From assembly GCA_023437305.1 (NCBI GenBank), contig JAEZGN010000004.1, forward strand, positions 62,001-126,000: a stretch of 64,000 nt of DNA, read 5' to 3'. Made by a program: the position numbers and the translations under genes. The DNA comes from Bacteroidota bacterium (GTDB lineage Bacteria > Bacteroidota > Bacteroidia > Bacteroidales > Dysgonomonadaceae). Positions 42,946-52,731 of this stretch are shown here, piece by piece. Every line of letters begins with the position of its first letter. Position 1 is the stretch's first letter. Below the pieces are notes generated by a model. That model had not been told where the DNA came from. It made no database searches and was given only the letters and a program-made list of their open reading frames with translations.

Positions 42946-44259
42946 TCACTTCAGCCCGTATTTCTTCATTTTCCGGTACAGCGTTGCCGGATTGATATTC
43001 AGCATCGCCGCGGCTTGTTCCCGGTGTCCGTTGCAAACCTTCAGAGCATTGATAATGCTCTCTTTCTCCATCGATTCATCTCTCAGGGGCAGGACGGTAC
43101 GTGAAGGGGCATCGTCATTTACGCATGGACGGATTTCCATATCCAACGCTTCCATATTCAGCATCGGCGTTTCCGTGACCAGTACGGCACGTTTGATTCG
43201 GTTCTGCAACTCCCGCACGTTGCCCGGCCAGTGATAGGCGAGCATCCTGCGCCTGGCATCGTCCGTAAAGCCTTGCGTTTCCCGTTTCAGTTCTTTGGAA
43301 TGACGTTCACGGAAAAATTCGGCCAGCGGCAGGATGTCTTCCGGACACTCTGCCAACGACGGCTGCCGAATCTCGAACTCGTTCAGCCGGTGGTAGAGGT
43401 CTTCCCTGAAACGTCCCTCCCGGATGGCCAGTTGCATATCCTCGTTCGTGGCGGCAATTATCCGCACATCGGCTGTCCGTTCCCTGCCGCCTACCGGAGC
43501 ATAGGTATTCTCCTGCAATACCCGCAGGAGCAAGGACTGTATCTCGTAGGACATCGTCCCTATTTCGTCCAGAAACAGCGTGCCGCCTTTCGCCATGTCG
43601 AAATATCCGGTCTTGGCGCTGTCGGCACCGGTAAACGACCCTTTCTCGTGCCCGAAGAAGAGCGAGGCGGCCAGTTCACGCGGTAACGCCCCGCAGTTTA
43701 TCGCGACGAACGGCATATTCCAGCGTTCGCTGTTGTTATGGATGGTTTGTGCTATCGATTCTTTGCCGGTTCCGTTGGCACCGAGAATCATTACCGACAT
43801 ATCGGACGGAGCAACCAGCCTGGCAAACTTTTCCGCTTGCAGAATCCTGGGGCTTGTTCGGTGAAACAGCTCCTTCTCTTTCCTGCGCACCGTAGCCACC
43901 GGGCGGAACACATCTTCCGCCAACTCCAGCAGATGCTCCCGGTGTACCGGTTTGGGCAGGTAATCCCTGGCTCCGAGCTTGATGGTACGCACCACATCCG
44001 AAACGGAAACATATTCCGTGGTCAGGATGAACGGGATGTCCTTCCTTTCCTTGCGCAACCATTCCAGCAGGGAAATGCCGTCCCCTTCAGGTAACCGCAC
44101 ATCCGACAATATCAGGTCGAACTGCGTTCTGCGTATCAACGAGCGTGCTATCGTCTCGTTCATGGCCGTCACGGCATCATAACCGGCCTGTGAGAGCCAG
44201 TCTTTCTGCATCTGTGACAGACCTACATTGTCTTCAACTATCAGTATTTTCCGTTTCAT
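42946..44259 (-). CDS. rteB: RteB-like sigma-54-dependent response regulator
   Basis: The 437-residue protein has a receiver domain (about 3-115; phosphorylation aspartate in LILSDVRLPEGDG), a sigma-54 AAA+ domain (about 140-370; Walker A GANGTGKE, contact loop GSFTGA, GGTLFLDEIGTM) and a Fis-type HTH (GHREQAAAMLNINPATLYRK). In CTnDOT, RteB activates rteC and so starts excision and transfer. Its start overlaps the end of rteA by 26 nt, so the pair is co-expressed. rteC is not in the window. Confidence 0.93.
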   Translation of the reverse strand: MKRKILIVEDNVGLSQMQKDWLSQAGYDAVTAMNETIARSLIRRTQFDLILSDVRLPEGDGISLLEWLRKERKDIPFILTTEYVSVSDVVRTIKLGARDYLPKPVHREHLLELAEDVFRPVATVRRKEKELFHRTSPRILQAEKFARLVAPSDMSVMILGANGTGKESIAQTIHNNSERWNMPFVAINCGALPRELAASLFFGHEKGSFTGADSAKTGYFDMAKGGTLFLDEIGTMSYEIQSLLLRVLQENTYAPVGGRERTADVRIIAATNEDMQLAIREGRFREDLYHRLNEFEIRQPSLAECPEDILPLAEFFRERHSKELKRETQGFTDDARRRMLAYHWPGNVRELQNRIKRAVLVTETPMLNMEALDMEIRPCVNDDAPSRTVLPLRDESMEKESIINALKVCNGHREQAAAMLNINPATLYRKMKKYGLK

Positions 44260-46561
44260 TCGTCACTCTTTTTATCTCGGCTTCCGCCACTTTAATCAGT
44301 ATGGCGGCGTAATCCATAATCTGCCGGGTATGTTCATTCAATATCTTATCGTTTATAGTCTCGTTTTTCAGTAAAGCGCGATAAGCCGACAAGGCTTCTT
44401 CCATTTGCAGTAATTCCCACATCGGTTGCATCCGGTGGGTGATTTCACGCAATTTCTGCCTGTCACCGTTTTTCATTGCCGTACCGAGTTCCTCCCGGTC
44501 TTTTTCTGACTGGGATATAAAGGAAAGAAGCGTTTTTGATTTGTCGCTGACTTCAGAGAGTATCAGACTGAAATCGACGCTATGGGTCTCTTCCTGCCGG
44601 TTTCTTCTTATCGTTGAAAGCAGGCTGAGCAACTCGGAGGAAGAGAAAGGCTTGTAGATATAGTCTGTAAATCCGGCATGGAGAAATGCCTCCTTGTCAC
44701 TGTCACCGCGTGCTGTCATGGCCACAACAGGTATGGTACGGGAGTTCCCGATATTTGAGTTCCGCAACAGAGTCAGCAGATCGAAGCCGTTGGTGCCCGG
44801 CATTTGGATGTCGGACAGCAGCAAGTCATAATCCTTGCCCCGCATTGCCTTTACGACCTCTTTGGAGGTGGCACAGGTTGTACAGTTCATTCCGTTACGC
44901 TCCAGCATCTCCTTTATCACATCCAGCAACATGGTGTCATCATCAATGACAAGTACATTTTGGGGCAGGTGCACCGGGTGTGGGATTATCCGGTTCTCGC
45001 TTTCTATCGGTTCATCCGTCATCTTCATGGGAAGTGTCACGCGGAAAGTACTGCCTTGGTCTATACTGCTTGTCACATTGATGGTTCCGCCAAGCAGGTT
45101 GACAAGTCCTTTCGTGATTGGCAGCCCCAATCCGAATCCATGGGCGTTGGCCACTGAACTCAAACGTTCGAACGGACGGAAGATACGGGAGAGCGTCTCC
45201 TCACTCATACCAATACCGGTATCTTTGACTTCTAACAGCAGCTCTCCTTCATGATAACAGGCATTCAGACTGATTGTACCGGCTTCCGTGAATTTGACTG
45301 CATTGCTGAGCAGGTTGTCTATAATCTGCTCGATACGGTCCACATCGCCGTAAAGTTTGACATCGGTATCCTTGAAATCGTGACAGAACAGGATTCCCTT
45401 GTTATTGACCACGTGGGAGAATCCGAAAACGGTACGTTCCAACAAGTCTTTAAGGCTGAACGGCACATCGTTGCGGGTTTCTTTGGCCTCGTTCAGACGG
45501 TACACGTCCAGCAGGTTGTTGAGCAAGTGTACCACGTGTTTACATACAATTCGGATGTTGTTCATGTGATTGTTCCTGCGTTTCTTTTCACGAGTATCCA
45601 TAGCCAGTTCGGCACTCCCGCTGATGATGTTCAGCGGGGCGCGGATGTCATGGGAAATGGTCAGGATAATATTCTTCCGCATTTCCAGCAACGCATAGTT
45701 CTGTTCTATCGTTTCTTCCAGGCGTTTCCTGTTCCTTGCCTTAATCTTGATATCCCGTTGTATGATAAGATACAAGACAAACAACAGGATTATGGAGAAG
45801 ATTATCAGGCCGGTTATTACAAGGGTGGAATGCTCGTATGAATCCTTCAAACGGACTTCTTTGTTCCGGAGGGCGGACAATGCCTGCTCATCCAGGCTTG
45901 TGATTAACGTGCGCAACTTACCGTTGAGTTCACGGTTATGCAACCGCAGACTGTCCGTATAGGTCTCGATGTTTCTTCTGCGTTCTTCCTGCAAGGAAAT
46001 AAGCTCGTTCCCCCGTGCTCCCACTTTGGTATTAGCGGATGGCAATTGTACGGTTTCCTTGCCTCCGAATAATCCGGCTATCCCTTTTTTCTTGCGGGTG
46101 ACAGTACGGGAGGTATTTGCTTGTGATGTGACAAGTGAATATTGGCCGGCCAGCAGGCTGTCGATTTGTTTTTGTTGCCGGAAAATCTCTTTCATCCGCA
46201 ACAGATGTTCCTCTTTGTTGAGCAGTAGGGAACGGAGGGAATCCACTTGTTCCGGACGTACAAATTCCTTGCATTGTTCACGTAAAATTTGCAGCAGGGA
46301 ATCCGCCTTCAGACGACGTGTACGGTATAACTCACAATCTTTATCTGTCCACGTCATGACGGATTCCCCGAAAGTAGCAAGCACGGTGATATGGCGATGG
46401 GTAGTGCTGATATTGCTTTGTGTCTGGAATATGGTTATCGACTCCTGCTCTATCTCCGCCACACGTTTACGCTCGTGTAAAACGATGGCGACCATACTAC
46501 CGATAATCGCCATTAGAAGAAAATATCCTATGAATATCTTATGCTGCAATAGTAATTTCAT
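44234..46561 (-). CDS. rteA: RteA-like hybrid sensor histidine kinase
   Basis: The 775-residue protein has a membrane helix at 9-27, a predicted periplasmic sensor region rich in coiled coil (about 28-245), a second helix (about 248-270), a HisKA domain with SHDIRAPLNIIS, an ATPase domain with GIGMSEETLSRIFRPFERLS and GFGLGLPITKGLV, a receiver domain (LLLSDIQMPGTNG) and a C-terminal Hpt-like helix bundle (EITHRMQPMWELL). It senses an unknown signal and should phosphorylate RteB. It begins 24 nt after btuD with no terminator or TAnnTTTG box between. Confidence 0.92.
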   Translation of the reverse strand: MKLLLQHKIFIGYFLLMAIIGSMVAIVLHERKRVAEIEQESITIFQTQSNISTTHRHITVLATFGESVMTWTDKDCELYRTRRLKADSLLQILREQCKEFVRPEQVDSLRSLLLNKEEHLLRMKEIFRQQKQIDSLLAGQYSLVTSQANTSRTVTRKKKGIAGLFGGKETVQLPSANTKVGARGNELISLQEERRRNIETYTDSLRLHNRELNGKLRTLITSLDEQALSALRNKEVRLKDSYEHSTLVITGLIIFSIILLFVLYLIIQRDIKIKARNRKRLEETIEQNYALLEMRKNIILTISHDIRAPLNIISGSAELAMDTREKKRRNNHMNNIRIVCKHVVHLLNNLLDVYRLNEAKETRNDVPFSLKDLLERTVFGFSHVVNNKGILFCHDFKDTDVKLYGDVDRIEQIIDNLLSNAVKFTEAGTISLNACYHEGELLLEVKDTGIGMSEETLSRIFRPFERLSSVANAHGFGLGLPITKGLVNLLGGTINVTSSIDQGSTFRVTLPMKMTDEPIESENRIIPHPVHLPQNVLVIDDDTMLLDVIKEMLERNGMNCTTCATSKEVVKAMRGKDYDLLLSDIQMPGTNGFDLLTLLRNSNIGNSRTIPVVAMTARGDSDKEAFLHAGFTDYIYKPFSSSELLSLLSTIRRNRQEETHSVDFSLILSEVSDKSKTLLSFISQSEKDREELGTAMKNGDRQKLREITHRMQPMWELLQMEEALSAYRALLKNETINDKILNEHTRQIMDYAAILIKVAEAEIKRVTNETENTDS

Positions 46562-46585
46562 TAGCTTTTGAGTCTTTATTATATA

Positions 46586-47341
46586 CTATTGAGCCTTTAC
46601 GATTCCGCTCAGCGGGTCGAACCGCATGGCTTGGTTGCTGAACAGCCGTTCGATATAACCGCTCCGGCGCATCTCCTCTGTTGGCATACAATGAAGTCCG
46701 GGGGTGTCTATGAGGGCTATTCTGTCGCTCAGGGAGAGGGCTATGTCGAGTTCGTGGGTGGAAAACAGGATGCACTTTCCTTCGTTATGGGCCAGCCGGG
46801 CGAGCAGCGAACAGAGTTCGTAACGGTTGGGCATGTCGAGGAACGAGGTAGGCTCGTCCAGCAGGATGATGGGTGTGGACTGTGCCAATGCGCGGGCAAT
46901 CATGATGCGCTGGCACTCGCCGTCCGACATCCTGTCCATCGTGCGTTCCGCATAGTCCTCCATGCCTACCGAGGCGAGCGACCGCATAACGATCTCCGTG
47001 TCGGCCTTCTGCATCCTTCCTATCCAATTGGTATAGGGTGCGCGGCCGATAGCCACGACGTCCTCGCATTTGAGGTTGGCGATGCGAGTGCGCTCGGTCG
47101 TGACGAATGCCAGTGTTCTTGCCCTCTCTGCAACCCGCATATCGGCGGCGTTATGCCCGTCGAGCAGGATTCGACCGGCATAACGGCGGTTCAGTCCGGC
47201 GATGGCGCGGAGCAGCGTCGATTTGCCCGTGCCGTTGCGCCCGATAAGGGCTGTCAGTTTGCCTTTTTCTATGGTGGTTTCCACCTCGCAGAGCAAAGTT
47301 CGCTCGCCGTAGCCTATGGAAAAATCGTGTAACTCTATCAT
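46586..47341 (-). CDS. btuD: Cobalamin/iron-siderophore-type ABC transporter ATPase
   Basis: The 251-residue ATPase starts at ATG 47341, which overlaps the btuC stop by 4 nt (ATGA); an in-frame start at 47449 would lie inside btuC. Walker A is GRNGTGKST, the signature region is MSDGECQRIMIARAL and Walker B is IILLDEPTSFLD. It drives import of the substrate through BtuC. B12 is assigned from the operon; the sequence alone cannot exclude haem or siderophore. Confidence 0.92.
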   Translation of the reverse strand: MIELHDFSIGYGERTLLCEVETTIEKGKLTALIGRNGTGKSTLLRAIAGLNRRYAGRILLDGHNAADMRVAERARTLAFVTTERTRIANLKCEDVVAIGRAPYTNWIGRMQKADTEIVMRSLASVGMEDYAERTMDRMSDGECQRIMIARALAQSTPIILLDEPTSFLDMPNRYELCSLLARLAHNEGKCILFSTHELDIALSLSDRIALIDTPGLHCMPTEEMRRSGYIERLFSNQAMRFDPLSGIVKAQ

Positions 47342-48318
47342 GCTGTAACGGATTTGTTGCGCAAGACCACCCACACCACAATGGGGATTCCCAGCAATGC
47401 GGTGATGGCGTTGATCGGCAGGGTGAACAGTTTGGAAACGAGGTCGCAAAGCAGCAGCACGGAAGCACCCGAAAGAACGGTTCCCGGCACGAGCACCCGA
47501 TGGTCACTGTTGCGGAACAGCATCCGCGTGACGTGGGGCATGGCCAGCCCGATGAAACCTATCGGACCGCAAAAGGCGGTCACAGTGCCGGCTAGCAACG
47601 TCGTGGAGAGGAACAGCAGTCCGCGTGAGCGACGGACGTTCAGCCCCATCGTCACGGCATACTCCTCGCCGAACAGCAGCAGGTTGAGCGGCTTGATCGT
47701 CACCACCGCCAACAACAGTCCGGTGACAATCGACGGGATAAGCACAGTAAGCTGGTTGAGGGTCACATCGCCGAGCGACCCCATCGTCCAGACGACGAAC
47801 ATTTTCAAGGATTCATCGTTGGCAACATACTGCAATATTTGGACGACCGCACCGATTCCCGACGAGAACATCATGCCGAGAATCAGAATTACCATGATAT
47901 CCTTGATGCGGTGTCCGACGGCGGCGATGACAACCAACACGATTGCCGCTCCGAGCCATGCCGCCCCAGCGATGCCTATCGACGAGCCGACACCGGCAAG
48001 TACGACGAGTGCCACGCCGAGGCTCGCGCCCGAACTGATGCCGAGCACGTAAGGCCCGGCAAGGGGATTGCGGAAGAGGGTCTGCATCTGAAGACCGCTG
48101 ACCGACAGGGCGGCTCCGGCCAGCAACGCGACCACCGCCTTAATCAGTCGGATATTCAGTATGATTTTCGCCGTCGCTCGCGGACAATCGCCACCCGTCA
48201 GGGCCGCCCAAACATCGCCGAGCGGCACGGCGACAGCCCCCACCGCCAAATCCAGCAGAAACAGGAAGAGGGTGAGGGCAACCAGTGCGGTAAATAATAG
48301 GACGGAACGGGAGCGCAT
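47338..48318 (-). CDS. btuC: FecCD-family ABC permease
   Basis: The 326-residue permease has about ten membrane helices and FecCD motifs: GAALSVSGLQMQTLFRNPLA, GPYVLGISSGASLGVAL and FCGPIGFIGLAMPHVTRMLF. It forms the inner-membrane channel for cobalamin. It starts directly after the btuF stop and overlaps btuD by 4 nt, so F-C-D are tightly coupled. Confidence 0.94.
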   Translation of the reverse strand: MRSRSVLLFTALVALTLFLFLLDLAVGAVAVPLGDVWAALTGGDCPRATAKIILNIRLIKAVVALLAGAALSVSGLQMQTLFRNPLAGPYVLGISSGASLGVALVVLAGVGSSIGIAGAAWLGAAIVLVVIAAVGHRIKDIMVILILGMMFSSGIGAVVQILQYVANDESLKMFVVWTMGSLGDVTLNQLTVLIPSIVTGLLLAVVTIKPLNLLLFGEEYAVTMGLNVRRSRGLLFLSTTLLAGTVTAFCGPIGFIGLAMPHVTRMLFRNSDHRVLVPGTVLSGASVLLLCDLVSKLFTLPINAITALLGIPIVVWVVLRNKSVTA

Positions 48319-49458
48319 TTATTTCAATTGCTTGTAATAGACGAAATCTTCTGCGACCAGTTCGGGGTGGAATATCTTTACGAGGTCTCGTAGCACGAGG
48401 TCGGGATTCACCACGGCCGACTCGTAGTAGTCGTTGCCGCCGGCGGCATTCGTGCGGGCGTTGTTGTTATAGACGTATCCGTTGCGGAAGCACCGGGTGT
48501 CGGTGAACTTCGGGCAGGCGGCTCGCAGTTCGTCGAGCGTGTTCGCCATACCCACATGCAGCCACATATCGACTTGCGAGGCCAGCAGATACGCCTCTTC
48601 GAGGTCGATGGGCGCAGAAGCGTTTCCCGTGTTCTTCTTGTAGATGTAATCGCCTCCGGCATCTTTGATCAACCGGGCGACATAGCTTTCGGTCGAGGGC
48701 ATGAACCAATTGTCGCCGTAAGGCGTGTTGAGCATCACTGAAGGGGCATCGATGGCTGCATCGGTTACTCGCTTTTTCAAAGCGTTATAGCGAACCGGGA
48801 TATCGGCAAACACTTTCTCTCCCTCTGTCCGTTTCCCTGTAACCTCCGCTAATGCCACCAGCCATTCGGCCTTGCCCAACGGAGACTCTTCCAGGTAATC
48901 GCCAACATACATGAACGGGATGTTCAGTTCTTTCAGTTTTCCCTCCATCGAGCTCGCGCCGTTCACGCCGTAAAGCAGCACGAGGTCGGGGTCGAGCGAG
49001 AGCAGCAGTTCGTAATTGATGTTCCCTTCGTAGCCCACGTCGCCGACGCTGTCACGACGAGCCTGAATATCGGGATTGGAAATGTAGTCGATACCCGATA
49101 CGCCAACGACGCAACGGTCTTCGTCAATAGCATCGAGCATGGCGATATGGGTAGAGGACATGCAGATGATGTGCTCGGCATCTTTTCCGAGCACCTGACC
49201 TGTGAAATCTTCGGGTACGCTTTCTCCGTCACGGGCGATGAACAGGTATGTGGTAATGCTGTCAGCTCCCTGCCAAGGGTTCGTGACGGTAACCAATACG
49301 CTCTTTTTACCGTCTGCACCTTTTATGTCAAACTCCGAAGCGTATTCGGGTGTATAGACCGCTCGGTTGAAATCGGCAAGTTTGGAACTCTTATCATGGC
49401 AGCCTGTGAATGTCAGTACAAGCAGCAATATCAGGCTCAGATTTTTCAATGCTTTCAT
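48319..49458 (-). CDS. btuF: Cobalamin-binding ABC transporter lipoprotein
   Basis: The 379-residue lipoprotein (lipobox LTFTGC, cysteine near 20) has the periplasmic binding fold of class III: VVGVSGIDYISNPDIQARRD, LLLSLDPDLVLLYGVNGASS, NIPFMYVGDYLEESPLGKAE. It carries cobalamin to BtuC. It begins 4 nt after the btuB stop. Assignment to B12 rests on the riboswitch, BtuG and BtuB in the same operon. Confidence 0.92.
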   Translation of the reverse strand: MKALKNLSLILLLVLTFTGCHDKSSKLADFNRAVYTPEYASEFDIKGADGKKSVLVTVTNPWQGADSITTYLFIARDGESVPEDFTGQVLGKDAEHIICMSSTHIAMLDAIDEDRCVVGVSGIDYISNPDIQARRDSVGDVGYEGNINYELLLSLDPDLVLLYGVNGASSMEGKLKELNIPFMYVGDYLEESPLGKAEWLVALAEVTGKRTEGEKVFADIPVRYNALKKRVTDAAIDAPSVMLNTPYGDNWFMPSTESYVARLIKDAGGDYIYKKNTGNASAPIDLEEAYLLASQVDMWLHVGMANTLDELRAACPKFTDTRCFRNGYVYNNNARTNAAGGNDYYESAVVNPDLVLRDLVKIFHPELVAEDFVYYKQLK

Positions 49459-49462
49459 ATCG

Positions 49463-51553
49463 TTACAAATTTGTGTTTACGGACTTTTTCTTGTTTTTCC
49501 CGAACTTCGGGGTGATACCGATGAACAGCTCGAAGTTGATGCCGGGCATGGGGCGCGAGAGTACCGAGAGGTAATCTTCATTGAAAAGGTTGTTGACAGC
49601 GAATTTCAATTGCACGTCCACCGGTTTGAAAAAGAGGTTTTTCTCCAAGGAGACGTTGCTCATGAAATATTCGGGCAGGTGTCCTGTCAATGTGTAGTCG
49701 TTGCTCGACATGGTGAAACGCTCCGAGTAGAACGTCCACTTGTAAAGGAACGCCCACGACCGCCACGACAACCGTCCTGTCAGCGAGGCGGAATGCTCCG
49801 GCACGTAGGGTAACTGTTTGCCCACCGACTGGTCAGCAGGTGACATTTTCTCGCCCTCGTTGATAGAGGGTGTCCACGAATAGGAACCGTTCAGGTCAAT
49901 GAGCCAATCCTTTGCCGGCTGCACGGCCAGGTTCGCCTTGACCTCGATGCCGTAGGCGTGTACCTTCTTCACGTTGCGGGGCGAAAAGAATCCTTTGGTG
50001 GTGGGCAGCCAGATAATCCAGTCGTCGATGTAGGAATCGAACCAGTTCACGCCGCCGTTCAACTTATAGACATTTTCTTTGCCGACCTCGAAACTTACAC
50101 CTGCATCGTAGCTGAAACCATGCTCGTTTCTCAGATTGGGATTGCCACCGGGCAGGAAATAGAGGTCATTCAGCGTCGGGAAACGGTAATTGCGTGAAAC
50201 AGAAGCTTTGAGCATCACATTCCCTTTCGGAGAAATGATGCCGTCAATAAAAAAAGCCGGTATAAGCGGAGCCCACTCGAAACCGTACATTTCTTCTCGC
50301 AACACAACCGACATGCCAAGCCGGTCTATCGGTTGCCACTTGGCAGATACGGAGCCTGAAAGTTCCACGCGTCCTTTGTCATAGCCCACGATGGCTTTGC
50401 CTCCGTCCTGCAAGATGATATTCTTGTCCTCACTGCGTACCAAATGCTGGTGAGCCGATACGTTAGCGGTGAAAAACCAACGTTTTGTCGGACTGTATTC
50501 ACCTTCAGCTTGCCCGTAGAACGTATTTACCTTGCTGCGGGAACGGGTCATCGACGCCCAGTTATCAGGTGCGACCTCACGCTTGTAGTCGTAGGCCATC
50601 CATGTGTGTATGTAACCGCCTTTCACGCCGAGTTTCCAGTTGCTTTTGATATGATCCCACGAAAGGACACTGCGGAAAGTCTGTTCCCGCTGGCGGTTCT
50701 CGAAGTCGGTTGCATCTCCGTAGTCGGTCGTCAACATCGGAAGTTCCCGGTTGGAATTGATATACCATGCGTTCAGGCCTAATTTGTCGCCTTTGCGGGT
50801 GTTGTAATAGACCTCTTGAAGCAGGTGCAGGTCCTTGAACGCCCCGGAGCGGTTGCGCTCTTTAGGATGATACTGCCCGATGATGTTCTTGTCCTCGTCG
50901 TAGATGTTTATCTTCTTGTCGTGGTTGGTGTACTTGTAATCGTTAGGCGAGGAAGAATAGACCGCACGAGTGGAGACGTGCCACCTCTCGCTGCCATAGG
51001 TGAAGCGGGCGAACTCGTCGAATGTCCGGAACGATCCGATGCCCTGCACGTATTGGGCGTTGAACCCTTCGGCAACGGTGGGGGTGGTACCAAGCTTAAC
51101 CAGACCGCCCAGTCCGCCGCCCGTTTCGTTCACCGATGAAGTACCGTGCAGCAGCGATGCGTTGTCTATGAAGTAGGACGGAATGGTGGAGAAGTCCGTC
51201 ATGCCGAGCATGGGGTTGTTGATGCGCATGCCGTTCCATGTCACCTGCGTGTGTGAAGGCGACGTTCCTCGGAATGCGACGGTCGAGAGCGTGGCGCGTC
51301 CGTAGCTCTTGACGAATACGGACGAGTTGAACGTCAAGATGTCGGCCATCGAGAGGGCGATGTTCTCTTTCAGTGCGAGCGAATCGAACTTCGTCTTCTG
51401 CACGCCGATTTCTTTCATCGGCCGATGGCCGACGACCGTGACTTCCGGTATGGTAAGATGCCAGGTCGACCGCTTTTTGCTTTCCGTCTGCTGCGCAAAG
51501 AGTGCCGTGGGGAGACATGCCGCCAAAGCGAATAACAGATATAGTCTTTTCAT
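49463..51553 (-). CDS. btuB: TonB-dependent cobalamin receptor BtuB
   Basis: The 696-residue receptor starts at ATG 51553, where a signal peptide (KRLYLLFALAACLPTALFAQ) begins and a strong AGGAGG ribosome site stands 5 nt upstream. The plug domain (about 35-150; VTVVGHRPMKEIGVQKTKFD, then NETGGGLGGLVKLG) is followed by the 22-strand barrel. It takes cobalamin handed over by BtuG across the outer membrane, with energy from TonB; the host TonB/ExbBD system is at 21-24 kb. Confidence 0.94.
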   Translation of the reverse strand: MKRLYLLFALAACLPTALFAQQTESKKRSTWHLTIPEVTVVGHRPMKEIGVQKTKFDSLALKENIALSMADILTFNSSVFVKSYGRATLSTVAFRGTSPSHTQVTWNGMRINNPMLGMTDFSTIPSYFIDNASLLHGTSSVNETGGGLGGLVKLGTTPTVAEGFNAQYVQGIGSFRTFDEFARFTYGSERWHVSTRAVYSSSPNDYKYTNHDKKINIYDEDKNIIGQYHPKERNRSGAFKDLHLLQEVYYNTRKGDKLGLNAWYINSNRELPMLTTDYGDATDFENRQREQTFRSVLSWDHIKSNWKLGVKGGYIHTWMAYDYKREVAPDNWASMTRSRSKVNTFYGQAEGEYSPTKRWFFTANVSAHQHLVRSEDKNIILQDGGKAIVGYDKGRVELSGSVSAKWQPIDRLGMSVVLREEMYGFEWAPLIPAFFIDGIISPKGNVMLKASVSRNYRFPTLNDLYFLPGGNPNLRNEHGFSYDAGVSFEVGKENVYKLNGGVNWFDSYIDDWIIWLPTTKGFFSPRNVKKVHAYGIEVKANLAVQPAKDWLIDLNGSYSWTPSINEGEKMSPADQSVGKQLPYVPEHSASLTGRLSWRSWAFLYKWTFYSERFTMSSNDYTLTGHLPEYFMSNVSLEKNLFFKPVDVQLKFAVNNLFNEDYLSVLSRPMPGINFELFIGITPKFGKNKKKSVNTNL

Positions 51554-51566
51554 ATTGCCTCCTTTC

Positions 51567-52646
51567 TTATTTCCAACAGAATGCACCGGGAATAATCCCG
51601 ACATAAAATTCATCTATCAATTTCCCTTCGGGCGAGTAGCGGTAAATCATGCCCTGCTGCTGGTAGTCGATGGCATCGGCGATGTATACTTCCCCGTTGG
51701 CGGGGTTTACCGTCAGTCCGTAATAAATCGTGCCGCTGTATTCGAGGAACGGACGCACCGGCACATGGCTGGCTGTCACGTCCATACTCCAAATGGCCTT
51801 GTTGATCCAGTAGAGTTTGTCCCTGTCGCCGTTGAGCTGCACCTCCGAGGGCCAGTCGCCCAACTTGAACTTGAACTGCTTCTCCACCGTGAATGTCCCG
51901 GCGTCGATGCGGTAGAGCGACGGGGCTTCGTAACCGTAGGGGCTGCCCTCATAACCGCCGTCAGTCACCGTCCACATCTTGTTGTACTTGTCCATGACCA
52001 GCGATGTCGGTTGTATGCCGACCTTCAGTTCATCGACCACTTGGTCGGTTTCGGTGTCGATTTTGATGATGCGGTTTTGGTAGCTCCAGCAGTTGCAATA
52101 GACGTATTTGCCGTATTGCACCATCTGTTCGGTGGAGCCACTCTCCATCGTCATGTCCGGCACTTGAATGTAGCCGGTAATTTCATATTTCTTCGGGTTG
52201 ATGATGAAGATGCGGTTGTCCCACAGTTGGGTGACGTAGGCTTTTTCGTCGCTCAGGAAATGGATGTAGCGCGGGGAGGTCAGATTCTCGATGCGTCCTA
52301 CCTCCTTGAAGGTGTTCAGGTCGATGGCGAAAATCACATGGGAGTTGTTCACCACGACCCAGCCCTTGTTGTCGTAGATGGTCATCGACTGCGCCACGTC
52401 GCCGAGCTTCATGCCGTTGGCTCGGAAGAAGACCTCGTTTTGCACTTGTTTGGTTGCCGGGTCGTAATAGGACAAGGTAGCATTGCCGTACTGGAAGTTG
52501 CCCTCGTTGGTGATGAACAGTCCGGCTCCCGTGGCATTGAAGTCTTCTACGGCATCGCCGTAGTCCCACTCCATGCAGGATGTCAAGGATAGTGTCACTC
52601 CGACAACTACGCTCCATAGCAGATATTTCAATTGGTGATAGGTCAT
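51567..52646 (-). CDS. btuG: Surface cobalamin-binding lipoprotein BtuG
   Basis: The 359-residue lipoprotein (lipobox SLTSC, cysteine near 23) has the repeat pattern of a seven-bladed propeller of the YncE type: GAGLFITNEGNFQYGNATLS, GWVVVNNSHVIFAIDLNTFK, KYVYCNCWSYQNRIIKIDTE, GYEGSPYGYEAPSLYRIDAG. BtuG of Bacteroides binds B12 on the cell surface with extreme affinity and forms a lid on BtuB. It precedes btuB by 13 nt, the usual order. Confidence 0.92.
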   Translation of the reverse strand: MTYHQLKYLLWSVVVGVTLSLTSCMEWDYGDAVEDFNATGAGLFITNEGNFQYGNATLSYYDPATKQVQNEVFFRANGMKLGDVAQSMTIYDNKGWVVVNNSHVIFAIDLNTFKEVGRIENLTSPRYIHFLSDEKAYVTQLWDNRIFIINPKKYEITGYIQVPDMTMESGSTEQMVQYGKYVYCNCWSYQNRIIKIDTETDQVVDELKVGIQPTSLVMDKYNKMWTVTDGGYEGSPYGYEAPSLYRIDAGTFTVEKQFKFKLGDWPSEVQLNGDRDKLYWINKAIWSMDVTASHVPVRPFLEYSGTIYYGLTVNPANGEVYIADAIDYQQQGMIYRYSPEGKLIDEFYVGIIPGAFCWK

Positions 52647-52667
52647 ACCGTTATTTTTATAGTTAAT

Positions 52668-52703
52668 CCCCGGTAGTCTTACCTTACGGTAAGCATACCG
52701 AGG
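52668..52703 (-). other. Long hairpin between the repeat lipoprotein gene and btuG
   Basis: On the minus strand CCTCGGTA (52703-52696) pairs with TACCGGGG (52675-52668, one G-U) and encloses a second hairpin TTACC-GTAA-GGTAA. There is no T tract directly after it, so it looks like an mRNA processing or stability element rather than a terminator. Confidence 0.45.
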
Positions 52704-52731
52704 ATTGGCAGAAAATTTATTGTTTGGTTAT

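Noticed and set aside
45969..46571. 200-residue plus-strand frame opposite rteA
   Set aside because: It is fully covered by the RteA sensor region, whose domain content is clear; the frame is a shadow of high-GC coding sequence.
46562..46585. Remnant of tetQ between btuD and rteA
   Set aside because: The gap is only 24 nt and shows no coding remnant, so replacement of tetQ cannot be shown from debris; the argument rests on gene order alone.
51309..52592. 427-residue plus-strand frame opposite btuG and btuB
   Set aside because: It is long only because of GC-rich codons on the other strand; BtuG propeller repeats and the BtuB signal peptide define the real genes.
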